45,572 nucleotides of DNA from an uncultured Actinomycetes bacterium. GTDB taxonomy: Bacteria > Actinomycetota > Acidimicrobiia > Acidimicrobiales > SZUA-35. Position numbers and translations under genes: made by a program. Shown in pieces: positions 1 through 7,594 of this stretch. The stretch spans positions 5,012 to 50,583 of the forward strand of contig CADEDH010000002.1 in the NCBI GenBank assembly GCA_902826025.1. Direction: 5' to 3'. The notes beneath the pieces are model-generated. The model did not search any database. It worked only from the letters and a program-made list of their open reading frames with translations, and had not been told where the DNA came from. Each line of letters starts with the position of its first letter. Positions within the stretch are counted from its first letter, which is position 1.

Positions 1-771
1 TCCTGGAAGGTGACCGATCCGCACAACCCCGACACCGACGGTGACGGGTTGACCGATGCCGACGAGGTTCGGCTGACCTTTACCGATCCCGCCGTCTTCG
101 ACAGCGACGCTGACGGGTTGAGCGACAGCGACGAATGGTCGCGGGGGACGAACCCGCGCAGTCGTGACACCGACCGCGATCAGCTCAGCGACGGCGAGGA
201 GGTGGACGGGTTCGGGTCTGACCCCCTGCGGGCCGACAGTGACGGCGATGGCCTGTCCGACTACGACGAGGTCGTCGCCGGCTCCAGCCCCACCGCGGTC
301 GACACCGACGGCGACGGGCTGACCGACTTCGACGAGCTGCGGACCTACGGCACCGACCCGACGCTGCGGGACACCGACGGGGACGGTTGGTCGGATCGCC
401 AGGAGACCACGGGCGCCACCCGGGACGAAGCCCTGGAAGGGCCACAGGGCTACACCCCCAACCCGCTCGCCCCCGAGGAAGGGCCGAAGGTCGCCGCCGG
501 CCCACCACCCCCGATACTGGTCGAGCTGAACGAGCTGCCACCCGAAGCGGAGGACGGGGCGATGCTGGCGTTCGAACCGCCGGAGGCCAACGCGGCGTCG
601 CCGCTCGAGTACGAGGCGGCGTCGCCGCTCGAGTACGAGCAGCCGACCGACGACCCAGACCCGTTCGAGGAGTCGCCCTACGAGCAGGATGGGTGGGCGT
701 CGGCACCTCTGGATGACCCGGCCTACGCCGAGCTCGACGTCGACCACTTCGCCGACCTCGACCACCTGTGA
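1..771 (+). CDS. Thrombospondin type 3 (calcium-binding) repeat protein 1, 5'-partial
   Basis: The frame is open to the window edge (the codons before the GTG at 10 read S-W-K), so the true start lies upstream. Residues 1 to about 130 are a run of TSP3-type repeats of the form DxDxDGxxDxxE (DTDGDGLTD, DSDADGLSD, DSDGDGLSD, DTDGDGWSD), a fold in which aspartates bind calcium. From about residue 140 the protein becomes a proline-rich, strongly acidic tail that includes a perfect tandem AASPLEYE duplication. No signal peptide or membrane segment can be seen, but the N-terminus is missing. Its stop overlaps the GTG of the next gene (GTGA), so the three repeat genes are probably one translationally coupled operon. 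The family is clear; the biological role is unknown. Confidence 0.85.
   Translation, partial: SWKVTDPHNPDTDGDGLTDADEVRLTFTDPAVFDSDADGLSDSDEWSRGTNPRSRDTDRDQLSDGEEVDGFGSDPLRADSDGDGLSDYDEVVAGSSPTAVDTDGDGLTDFDELRTYGTDPTLRDTDGDGWSDRQETTGATRDEALEGPQGYTPNPLAPEEGPKVAAGPPPPILVELNELPPEAEDGAMLAFEPPEANAASPLEYEAASPLEYEQPTDDPDPFEESPYEQDGWASAPLDDPAYAELDVDHFADLDHL
592..639 (+). repeat. Perfect 24-bp tandem duplication inside a coding region
   Basis: Positions 592-615 and 616-639 are identical and in frame, each encoding AASPLEYE in the acidic tail of the first TSP3 protein. This looks like a recent in-frame duplication, possibly variable in copy number between strains. Confidence 0.9.
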
Positions 772-1493
772 CGATGCCCGACGACCGGATCCTCGTGCAG
801 GGGGTGCCACGGGTGGCGTCTACGCCACCGGCGTCACAGGATCCCAACGGCGGCGGCGACAGCGACGGCGACGGGGTGACCAACTCGGGCGAGCTGGCGC
901 TCGGCACCGACCCCCACGACTGGGACAGCGACGACGATGCGCTGAGCGACGGGCAGGAAACGGTGGCTGGCCTCGCCGCCCCCGGACGCTTTCCCCAGCG
1001 CTGGGAGCGCACCGACCCGAACAACGCCGACAGTGACGACGACGGCCTCCCCGACGGGATCGAGGTGCTGCAGGCCTACGAGACCGGCGACGGCCGCCAC
1101 GTGACCAACCCCAACCGCTGGGACAGCGACGGTGACGGGCTGGGAGACGGAGACGAGCTGGCGATCGGCCTGGCGCCGGGCACCCCGGACAGCGACGACG
1201 ACGGCATCGACGACGGCGACGAGCTCCGCCTCGGCACCGATCCGCTGGTGCGCGACTCCGATCAGGATGGGCTGTGGGACGGTGTCGAGACCCGCTACAC
1301 CGGCACCGACCCCCTGAATCCCGACACCGACGGCGACCGGGCCCTCGATGGCTACGAGGAGTTCGTGTCGGGGACCGATCCGACCGTCTTCGATCCCGGC
1401 TTCGAGGACCTCGGTTACGGCAGGGTCGACCCGCTGACCCCTGAACCCGATCCGTACACCGGGCCTGACATGGAAGTCGAGCACTACGAATGA
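768..1493 (+). CDS. Thrombospondin type 3 repeat protein 2
   Basis: This 241-residue acidic protein is almost entirely TSP3-type calcium-binding repeats. After about 25 residues come DSDGDGVTN, DSDDDALSD, DSDDDGLPD, DSDGDGLGD, DSDDDGIDD, DSDQDGLWD and DTDGDRALD, each followed by an E(L/V)xxGTDP turn. A short acidic tail (PDPYTGPDMEVEHYE) ends it. The GTG at 768 overlaps the previous stop; an ATG at 774 is an alternative start. Neither start gives a signal peptide or lipobox, which is odd because TSP3 proteins are usually extracellular. Its own stop overlaps the ATG of the third gene. The protein is either cytoplasmic, exported by a route that uses no N-terminal signal, or carried by a partner. 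Confidence 0.85.
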   Translation: MTMPDDRILVQGVPRVASTPPASQDPNGGGDSDGDGVTNSGELALGTDPHDWDSDDDALSDGQETVAGLAAPGRFPQRWERTDPNNADSDDDGLPDGIEVLQAYETGDGRHVTNPNRWDSDGDGLGDGDELAIGLAPGTPDSDDDGIDDGDELRLGTDPLVRDSDQDGLWDGVETRYTGTDPLNPDTDGDRALDGYEEFVSGTDPTVFDPGFEDLGYGRVDPLTPEPDPYTGPDMEVEHYE

Positions 1494-2596
1494 GCACGTC
1501 CGAGCGTTACGATTCGACCTCCGAGTACGGCGGTGCGGCTCCTGATCCTGATCCCGATCGTGACGGACTCAACACCGAGGACGAGCTGAAGATCGGGACC
1601 GATCCCTATGATGCCGACACCGACGATGACGGGTTGGTCGACGGTGTGGAGGCCGGCTTCGGCTGGAACCCGTTGAAGGCCGACACCGACGGCGACGGCC
1701 TGTCCGACAGTCGGGAGTACGGGCGCACCAGCCCCAAGGACCCGGACACCGACGACGACGGTGTCGGCGACAAGAGCGACACCGACTCGTACCGGATCGA
1801 CGACCAGGACGAGGTGAGGGCCATCGACGCCCGGCAACTGCCCGGCTTGGACCACGCTGAGATCGGCGACGGGTACCGCGCCACGGGGGTCGACAACGCG
1901 TTCGAACCGGCCTACGAGGAGGTCGGCCCCAGCGACGACCAGCAGCCCATGGCGACCTTGGACGCCCAGGAAGACCTTCCGCCGTCGCCCCCCGGCCCGA
2001 GATCCATCGGCTACGGCCGCGACGAACCGACCGAAACCGACTGGGACGGAGACCGGCTCAACAACGAGATCGAAGGCCTGATCGGTACCGACCCCAACGA
2101 TTTCGACACCGACAACGACGGCATCCCCGATGGCATGGAGATCTCCAACCGCACCGATCCGCACGACGCCGACACCGACGGGGACGGCCTGACCGACGGG
2201 GCCGAGATATTCAACCACCCCACCAAACCCCTGCTGTGGGACACCGACGGCGACGGCATCGGCGACGGGGCCGACGTCGACAGCTACACCGTCAAGTCCA
2301 ACCACCTGGCGCCCGGCCCCTCGGCCGTGCCGGAGCCGGCCTCAGCCACGGACTTCGGCCACCCCGAGATCGTGGCGGTCTCGACCGACGAGGCGGGCGG
2401 AGCCGACCCGGCACCAATCGACGAGATCGACGGTTTCGAACCGATCGCCGAGATCGGCCTCGGCGAGCCCGAGGACCCGACCTCGTTCACCGACCCCTAT
2501 GAGCCCGAGGCCGAGCTGTCGTACGGCCTCCTCGAACCGGCCGATGCCGTCGATCCCGCGTTCGACGCCGGCGAAGAGCTTCTCGACCTGGGTTGA
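1490..2596 (+). CDS. Thrombospondin type 3 repeat protein 3
   Basis: This 368-residue acidic protein starts at an ATG that overlaps the previous stop (ATGA). It has two blocks of TSP3-type repeats, roughly residues 22-100 (DPDRDGLNTE, DTDDDGLVD, DTDGDGLSD, DTDDDGVGD) and 180-265 (DWDGDRLNN, DTDNDGIPD, DTDGDGLTD, DTDGDGIGD). A 75-residue non-repeat linker separates them. Both blocks end in a similar DSYxxxxxx sequence, so the second block may be an internal duplication of the first. The last 100 residues are acidic and low in complexity. There is no signal peptide or transmembrane segment. It is the last gene of the coupled trio, and a weak terminator-like hairpin follows at 2601-2627. Confidence 0.85.
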   Translation: MSTSERYDSTSEYGGAAPDPDPDRDGLNTEDELKIGTDPYDADTDDDGLVDGVEAGFGWNPLKADTDGDGLSDSREYGRTSPKDPDTDDDGVGDKSDTDSYRIDDQDEVRAIDARQLPGLDHAEIGDGYRATGVDNAFEPAYEEVGPSDDQQPMATLDAQEDLPPSPPGPRSIGYGRDEPTETDWDGDRLNNEIEGLIGTDPNDFDTDNDGIPDGMEISNRTDPHDADTDGDGLTDGAEIFNHPTKPLLWDTDGDGIGDGADVDSYTVKSNHLAPGPSAVPEPASATDFGHPEIVAVSTDEAGGADPAPIDEIDGFEPIAEIGLGEPEDPTSFTDPYEPEAELSYGLLEPADAVDPAFDAGEELLDLG

Positions 2597-2600
2597 GTCG

Positions 2601-2627
2601 GCGGGAGCCGCTGCCGCTGCCTCCCGC
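2601..2627 (+). terminator. Weak hairpin after the TSP3 operon
   Basis: GCGGGAG at 2601-2607 pairs perfectly with CTCCCGC at 2621-2627 around a 13-nt loop, starting 5 bases after the stop of the third TSP3 gene. No T-run follows, so termination is only inferred. Confidence 0.35.
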
Positions 2628-2665
2628 TAACGCGTGGCTAGCGTGGCGGTGCGACGGTACATGGC

Positions 2666-3127
2666 ATGCCTACCACTGTCGTTCGGCGGTCACTGTTCCG
2701 GCTCGCGCTACCGGTCTGCGCCGCGCTGCTGGCGTCCTGCGCCAGCTCCGGTCCGGACAGCACCCAGACGGGAGCCATCGCCAACGAGCCGGCCGATCCG
2801 ACGCCCGCCTCCGCCGCTGCCCCCACCTCGCCCCCCGACGACGCCTCACCAGCCGACGCCGGTGGCGGCAGTGCCGAAGCGGCGACATTCGTGTGTGACA
2901 CGATCCAGAGCCTGCGGTCCGACTACGCCGGCGTCGAGGACGACCTCACGACCGGCGCGTGGATCAATGGGTTCATCGCCGCGCTCAGCGATGCGCCGGA
3001 GCAGGGGACATACAGCGAGATCGTCGAAGGGCGGGCCGACGCCGCCTCCTCGGCCCGCTGCCCGGCCGACTGGGCGGAGTTCCTGGCGCGGGCCGACATC
3101 ACGACCCTCGAGGGGATCGACCGCTGA
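2666..3127 (+). CDS. Small secreted lipoprotein of unknown function
   Basis: This 153-residue protein begins with a basic n-region (MPTTVVRRS), a hydrophobic stretch and a lipobox (LLASC, cysteine at residue 25), which is the signature of an exported lipoprotein processed by signal peptidase II. A Ser/Thr/Pro/Ala-rich linker to about residue 70 is typical for a cell-wall spacer. The C-terminal 80 residues form a small globular domain with two cysteines (FVCDTI and ARCPADW) that could form a disulfide. No family is recognised. It stands alone between the TSP3 operon and a luciferase-like oxidoreductase. An ATG at 2661 is in another frame, so 2666 is the only sensible ATG. Confidence 0.7.
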   Translation: MPTTVVRRSLFRLALPVCAALLASCASSGPDSTQTGAIANEPADPTPASAAAPTSPPDDASPADAGGGSAEAATFVCDTIQSLRSDYAGVEDDLTTGAWINGFIAALSDAPEQGTYSEIVEGRADAASSARCPADWAEFLARADITTLEGIDR

Positions 3128-3173
3128 CCCGACGCCCCAGTGGGGCTAGGCTCCGGCCGATCGGAGGTGCACG

Positions 3174-4130
3174 GTGCGCTTCACCCTGTTCGAGCCCACG
3201 GCACTGAGCCCGCACCACCTGGTGCATCTCGCCCGGGAGGCGGAGGCCGGCGGGTTCGACGCCGTCGCCCTCAACGACGGCACGTTCCAGCTGCGGACCA
3301 GCCGGGGGGTGTACCCGTACTCGGCCGACCACCGGCCCAACTGGGATCCGGAGGCACCGTTCTACGAGCCGTTGACTCTGCTGCCGGCGGTGGCCCTGGC
3401 CGTGCCCCGGATCCGCCTGCTGACGGCGGTGGTCAAGTTGCCGCTCCACCACCCGCTCACACTGGCCAAGCAGGTGGCCACCGCCGCCGTCATGAGCGGC
3501 GACCGGTTCGTACTCGGTGTCGGGGCCAGCTGGGCGCCGGAGGAGTACGAGTTCTGCGGGGTCGACTGGGCGACGCGGGGCACCCGGATGCGGGAGACGG
3601 TGGAGGCCCTGCGCCTGCTCCTCAGCGGCGAGTGGGTGAGCTACCACGGCCGCACGATCAGCTTCGACGAGGTGGTGTGCCGCCCCGCTCCCCGTGCGCT
3701 GCCGCCGATCCTGTTCGGCGGGCACCACGAGGCCAGCCTGCGCCGGGCGGCCACGCTGGGCGACGGCTGGATCGCCGGGCCCATCGCCTCCTTCGACGAG
3801 CTGGCGGCGCTGATCGGCCGGTTGCGGCAACTGGTGGACGAGGCGGGCCGGAGCTGGGAGCGCTTCGAGGTCCATGCGCCCACTCCGCCCGGCGCCCTCG
3901 ACGTCGCCGCCCACCGTCGCCTGGAGGAGCTCGGGGTCACCGACGCCATGGTGCTGCCGATCAACGCCGGGGGTGAGCTGTCGATCGACGAGCCGACACG
4001 GCAGCGCCTCAGGGGCCAGCCGATGGCCGCCGCCGCCGACCCCGCCGCCCTCTACGACACGGCGCCGCCGGAGCTCAAGATGGACGCGGTGCGTCGGTTC
4101 GCCGAGCGGGTGATCGCCGCCTGGCACTAG
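3174..4130 (+). CDS. Luciferase-like (LLM class) flavin-dependent oxidoreductase
   Basis: This 318-residue TIM-barrel protein resembles bacterial luciferase-like monooxygenases and F420-dependent reductases. Family features visible are the N-terminal strand (MRFTLFEP), a central segment with RIRLLTAVVKLPLHHPLTLAKQVA (the common pattern of a core strand followed by P-x-x-x-A-K), DRFVLGVGASW, the insertion GTRMRETVEAL and PPILFGGHHEASLRRAATLGDGWI. It starts at a GTG with a GGAGG ribosome site 7 bases upstream. The cofactor (FMN or F420) and substrate cannot be told from sequence. It is convergent with the aldolase gene 11 bases downstream, and its only co-directional neighbour is the lipoprotein upstream. 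Confidence 0.8.
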   Translation: MRFTLFEPTALSPHHLVHLAREAEAGGFDAVALNDGTFQLRTSRGVYPYSADHRPNWDPEAPFYEPLTLLPAVALAVPRIRLLTAVVKLPLHHPLTLAKQVATAAVMSGDRFVLGVGASWAPEEYEFCGVDWATRGTRMRETVEALRLLLSGEWVSYHGRTISFDEVVCRPAPRALPPILFGGHHEASLRRAATLGDGWIAGPIASFDELAALIGRLRQLVDEAGRSWERFEVHAPTPPGALDVAAHRRLEELGVTDAMVLPINAGGELSIDEPTRQRLRGQPMAAAADPAALYDTAPPELKMDAVRRFAERVIAAWH

Positions 4131-4141
4131 ACGCGGTGGGG

Positions 4142-4981
4142 TCAGGCGGTGAAGGCCTGGATGAGCGACGTCAGATGGGCGGTCAGCACCCGGCGGGCGG
4201 CGCTCAGAGCACCGGGCAGGTCGTCGCAGGTGGAATCGGCGGCGGCGTGGGCCGCCATCGCCCCCAGGTGGGCGGCCCGGAGATCGGCGTTGACGTTGAG
4301 CTTGGCCACCCCGAGGGCCACGGCGGCCGAGATCACCTCGTTCGGCACCCCCGAGGCACCGTGCAGCACCAACGGCACCGGCGTGACAGCGGCGATCCGC
4401 TCCAGTCGGCCGAGGTCGAGGGCCACCGGCCTCGTCGTGCGGCCGTGGACGTTGCCGATGCACACGGCCAGGGCGTCGATCCCGGTGTCGGCCACGAACC
4501 GGGCCGCCTCGTCGGGATCGGTGGGTTCGCCCGCCCCGGCCCCGGTGGAGCGGTCCTCGTCGCCGCTCAGGTGGCCCAGCTCGGCCTCCACCCAGGCCCC
4601 GTAGGGTCGGGCCGCCTCGACGGCCCGAGCCGTCAGCTCGGTGTTGGCGCCGAGGCTCAGCCGTGAGCCGTCGATCATGACCGAGGTGTAGCCGGCGTCG
4701 AGGCAGCGGCGGATCTCGTCGAGATCACGACTGTGGTCGAGGTGGAGCCCAACGGGCACGGCGGCGCCGACGGCCACGGCCCGGGCGGCGGCGATGAGAC
4801 CCGGCCCGTGGACCAGGCCGAAGGCCGACGAGCCGACCTGGGCGATCACCGGACAGCCGGTGGCCTCACCGGCGGCGGCGATGGCCTCCAGCGTTACCAG
4901 GTCGTAGGCCACGGCGGCCAGCACTGCCCGACGGGTGGCGTGCAGGGCCCGCAGCAACTCCCGTTCGACGCCCAGCGTCAT
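4142..4981 (-). CDS. Class II (metal-dependent) ketose-bisphosphate aldolase family protein
   Basis: This 279-residue TIM barrel belongs to the fructose-bisphosphate/tagatose-bisphosphate aldolase class II family. Visible metal and active-site segments are VGLHLDHSRD (aspartate and histidine), EAELGHLSGDED, GNVHGR and VLHGASGVPNE, in the family order. The ATG at 4981 overlaps the stop of the upstream kinase gene (ATGA), so the two are translationally coupled. Known DUF1537 pathways phosphorylate a four-carbon sugar acid and then cleave or decarboxylate it, so this aldolase probably acts on the kinase product rather than in glycolysis. The exact substrate is inferred only. Confidence 0.8.
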   Translation of the reverse strand: MTLGVERELLRALHATRRAVLAAVAYDLVTLEAIAAAGEATGCPVIAQVGSSAFGLVHGPGLIAAARAVAVGAAVPVGLHLDHSRDLDEIRRCLDAGYTSVMIDGSRLSLGANTELTARAVEAARPYGAWVEAELGHLSGDEDRSTGAGAGEPTDPDEAARFVADTGIDALAVCIGNVHGRTTRPVALDLGRLERIAAVTPVPLVLHGASGVPNEVISAAVALGVAKLNVNADLRAAHLGAMAAHAAADSTCDDLPGALSAARRVLTAHLTSLIQAFTA

Positions 4982-6306
4982 GCGCCCACCAGGCGGGCCA
5001 CCACCTGGGCCAGCGTGCGCTCGTCGCCCACGTTGCCGGGGAAGATCACATAGGGCCGCAGGTCGCCGTCGGGGCCGAGGGGAATCCGCAACACCGGGAT
5101 GATGCCGGGCAGGGCCTGGCCCGACACCTCGGCCGAACGAACGCCGAAGGCCCGAGCCAGCAGGTCGTGGGATGTGATCCCGCCCTTGGCCACCACCCAG
5201 GCCGGCGGGGCTTGGCTGGCAACCTGGCGCACGGTGGCCGTGAGGGCATCGGCCACCCGCCGACTGATCTCGAGCGGGGTCAGGTCGGGGTGTTCGGTGA
5301 TCAGCACCCGGCTGGTGCGCAGCAGGGTGGCCTGCTGGCCGAGCGAGGCGACCACGGCAGCGGCCACCTGGGCCATGTGGGCGTCGGCCCGGGCCGGGTC
5401 GAGCACGGCGGCGGCATCGAGCTCGATCACGTCGAGGCCCTGGGCCCCCACCGCCGCCTCCATCTGTGCCGTGGTGAGCGCAGTGTGGGAGCCGACCACC
5501 ACCAGCCCGTGACGGCCGCCGCCCGGAGCGCTGCCCGCCGCCGGGCCCAGATCGGCCACCACGGGGCGACCGAGGCCGGCCGCGGCCCGCACGTAGGACG
5601 GGCCGGTGCGGTACACGATCGAGGTGCCGGCCGCTTCGGCGCGACGAGCGGCGGCGTCGAAGGTGGCCAGCTGTCCGTAGTTCGTGGCGTTGAGCACCAC
5701 GGCCTGCCCGCCCCGGGCCGCTCGCAACGCCGCCACCACCGCGTGCTCGTCGCCCCGGGCCAGGGTGGCCAGACCCACGTCGATCACGTCGGGTGGGGCG
5801 CCCCGGGCCCGGGCCCAATCGGCCAGGGTCAGCTCGGTGAAGCCGAAGGTGGCGTCCCGGGCGAACTCGGTCTCGCACGCCGGAATCAGCTCGCCGCCCA
5901 GGTGGACCCAGTGGATGCCGTCGGCTGTGAACCGACCGGCTTCGAAGAAGGCCGGGCACAGTACCACCGCGTCGGGAACGATCCCGGCTCCGGCCACGAG
6001 GGCGTCGACCTCGGCCGGGTAGTGGCCGCGAAGCGTGGAGTCGCTGCGGCTGATCAGGCGGAGCCTGACGCCCACCTCGGCTGCGGCGGCCGCCAACGCA
6101 CCGCCGACCTCCCGGTTCACAGCCACCGCCTCGTCGGCCGGCAGCGACCGGCTGTTGGTGAGCACGAACGTCACCGGGGCCCGTCGCCGGGCCGCCACCA
6201 CCAGGGTGTCGTGGTCCCAGGCGGTGAGGAGGGGCACACCCGAGACGGACTGGCATCCGGTGGGATCGTCGTCCACCGCCACCAGCCACGCCCCGTCGTG
6301 TTCCAC
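4978..6306 (-). CDS. DUF1537 four-carbon acid sugar kinase family protein
   Basis: This protein of about 442 residues has the N-terminal motif VAVDDDPTGCQSVSG of the DUF1537 sugar-acid kinase family, a middle region with ISRSDSTLRGHYPAEVDAL (substrate-binding type) and the C-terminal nucleotide-binding motif VAKGGITSHDLL. Characterised relatives phosphorylate threonate, erythronate or related acids with ATP. The frame can start at TTG 6312 or GTG 6306. I prefer the GTG: TAGGTT, a good minus 10 box, ends 7 bases before it, which suits a leaderless transcript, and there is no ribosome site. It is the first gene of a two-gene operon with the aldolase. Confidence 0.75.
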   Translation of the reverse strand: MEHDGAWLVAVDDDPTGCQSVSGVPLLTAWDHDTLVVAARRRAPVTFVLTNSRSLPADEAVAVNREVGGALAAAAAEVGVRLRLISRSDSTLRGHYPAEVDALVAGAGIVPDAVVLCPAFFEAGRFTADGIHWVHLGGELIPACETEFARDATFGFTELTLADWARARGAPPDVIDVGLATLARGDEHAVVAALRAARGGQAVVLNATNYGQLATFDAAARRAEAAGTSIVYRTGPSYVRAAAGLGRPVVADLGPAAGSAPGGGRHGLVVVGSHTALTTAQMEAAVGAQGLDVIELDAAAVLDPARADAHMAQVAAAVVASLGQQATLLRTSRVLITEHPDLTPLEISRRVADALTATVRQVASQAPPAWVVAKGGITSHDLLARAFGVRSAEVSGQALPGIIPVLRIPLGPDGDLRPYVIFPGNVGDERTLAQVVARLVGA

Positions 6307-6322
6307 CCCCAAGAACCTAGCG

Positions 6323-6362
6323 CGGCCGCCGGGCCGGGAGCCGCTGTCCGACCCGGCGGCCG
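6323..6362 (-). terminator. Strong hairpin after the secreted-protein gene
   Basis: CGGCCGCCGGG at 6323-6333 pairs perfectly over 11 bases with CCCGGCGGCCG at 6352-6362 around an 18-nt loop. It lies 19 bases past the stop of the secreted-protein gene on the minus strand and just ahead of the kinase gene, so it should end that transcript. There is no U-tract on the minus strand. Confidence 0.55.
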
Positions 6363-6381
6363 TTTCGCCGGCCGGAGTGGA

Positions 6382-6894
6382 TCAGTCGTCCACCTCGCTG
6401 GCGGCGAACCAGGCCGTTCCTGCGGCGTTGGTGACCAGGGCGATCGGATCACTGCAAGCTGACGGCAGCACGATGGTGGTCCGGGCCTCGGCGTCTCCCC
6501 CAGGATCGGTGGCAGTGGCCACGGTGACGGGGAACGGGGCGCTGGTGGCCCGCACCACGGCCCCGGTGCTGTCGAGACAGGTGAGGACGACGGCCATGGT
6601 GGGCACCGTGTTCCGGCCCACGTTCGGGCCGGCCAGGAACACCAGGTCCTGGAACTCCACGTCCACCCGACCCGAGGGTCGCACCTTCACCTCGGCCTCG
6701 CCGATGCCCCAGGGCAGCCCGCCGCCGTTCACGCCCCGGATGGCCCCGGCCTCCCGTAGCTGGTCGGCGGCCACCCCGACGAAGTCCTCGAACTCCAGCT
6801 TGCCGCCGCCATCGTCGGCGCCGGCCGGCACCGTCCCCGCCCCGAGACCGAGCGCGGCCACCACCGCCCCCGCCAGAACCCGTCGCATCTTCAT
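6382..6894 (-). CDS. Secreted protein of unknown function, probable ECF sigma target
   Basis: This 170-residue protein starts at the ATG at 6894, which has a strong ribosome site (GGAGGAAG). It carries a Sec signal peptide: MKMRR, a hydrophobic alanine/glycine core and a likely cleavage after PAGA near residue 26. The mature part starts DDGGGK and looks like a small all-beta domain with two cysteines (VLTCLDS and PSACSD). A longer frame reading to 7008 would run through the promoter region and is rejected. It is divergent from the ECF sigma gene, and its upstream region contains a promoter matching that of the sigma gene, so it is probably the stress or envelope product the sigma factor controls. 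No family is recognised. Confidence 0.75.
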   Translation of the reverse strand: MKMRRVLAGAVVAALGLGAGTVPAGADDGGGKLEFEDFVGVAADQLREAGAIRGVNGGGLPWGIGEAEVKVRPSGRVDVEFQDLVFLAGPNVGRNTVPTMAVVLTCLDSTGAVVRATSAPFPVTVATATDPGGDAEARTTIVLPSACSDPIALVTNAAGTAWFAASEVDD

Positions 6895-6947
6895 CGCTTC
6901 CTCCCCTTCTGCCGCCGCGGGACCGATCCCCCGGTCGCTGTCACTTC

Positions 6948-6974
6948 TACGGATGGAAGCGCCATCGGGATTGC
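6948..6974 (-). promoter_or_regulatory. Candidate ECF-type promoter for the secreted protein
   Basis: On the minus strand GCAATC (6969-6974) is followed after exactly 17 bases by CGTA (6948-6951). The same pair with the same spacing occurs on the plus strand ahead of the sigma gene. The implied start would leave a leader of roughly 45 bases before the ATG at 6894. Confidence 0.55.
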
Positions 6975-6984
6975 GGTGCGCCGA

Positions 6985-7011
6985 GCAATCCCTGTGGGGC
7001 CCGGCCACGTA
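6985..7011 (+). promoter_or_regulatory. Candidate ECF-type autoregulatory promoter of the sigma gene
   Basis: GCAATC (6985-6990), 17 bases, then CGTA (7008-7011). The two divergent promoters share GCAATCCC and also a TGG at the same offset. The start codon follows 7-10 bases after CGTA, so the message would be leaderless or nearly so. Confidence 0.55.
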
Positions 7012-7018
7012 CAGTGAG

Positions 7019-7594
7019 ATGATGCGTCACCTCAACCGGCTTTCAGACGAAGCGCTGCTGGCCGCCGTGGCGCTCGACGAGCGGGACGCGCTCGCCGTGT
7101 TCGTCCGCCGGTTCCAGCGCCGCGTGTTCGGCCTGGCGATGACGATGACGGGGGACGTCACGCTGGCCGACGACATCAGCCAACTGGCCTTCGAGCGGGC
7201 CTGGCGTCACGCCGGCAGCTACGACGCCCGCCGGGCCGCCGTCGCCACCTGGTTGCTCACCATCACCCGCAACCTGGCCATCGACGCCCTACGGGTACGG
7301 CGCGACGTACCTCGGGACCCGTGGAGCATGGGGGACGTGACCGGTCCGTCCCAGGCTTCCGACGCCGACGATCCCCTCCAGGCCGCCCTGGCCACCGACC
7401 AGCTCGGCCGTCTGGCCCCCCACCTCGCCGCCTTGTCCCCGGAGCAGCGCCGGGCCGTGCTGCTGGCCACGATCGGCGGCCGCACCGCGGCCGAGATCGC
7501 CACGATCGAAGGCATCCCTGTGGGAACGGCCAAGACCCGGATCCGCAACGGGCTTCGGCGCCTGCGGGCGGGCGCGGCGGAGGTGTCCCAGTGA
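7019..7594 (+). CDS. ECF-family RNA polymerase sigma factor
   Basis: This protein of about 191 residues is a two-domain sigma-70 family factor. Region 2 covers roughly residues 20-90 (FVRRFQRRVFGLAMTM, DDISQLAFERAWRHAGSYD, VATWLLTITRNLAIDALR). Region 4 covers roughly 130-185 (LSPEQRRAVLLATIGGRTAAEIATIEGIPVGTAKTRI), a helix-turn-helix that reads the minus 35 element. Two ATGs stand in tandem (7019 and 7022), and there is no ribosome site; the promoter spacing suggests leaderless translation. The stop overlaps the GTG of the anti-sigma gene, so both are made together. A candidate promoter of ECF type lies directly upstream, implying autoregulation. Confidence 0.9.
   Translation: MMRHLNRLSDEALLAAVALDERDALAVFVRRFQRRVFGLAMTMTGDVTLADDISQLAFERAWRHAGSYDARRAAVATWLLTITRNLAIDALRVRRDVPRDPWSMGDVTGPSQASDADDPLQAALATDQLGRLAPHLAALSPEQRRAVLLATIGGRTAAEIATIEGIPVGTAKTRIRNGLRRLRAGAAEVSQ

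Noticed and set aside
4142..6289. A continuous 715-residue frame that could be read as a kinase-aldolase fusion
   Set aside because: Only its last 279 residues resemble a protein; the first part is an arginine/proline-rich shadow of the DUF1537 gene in another frame.
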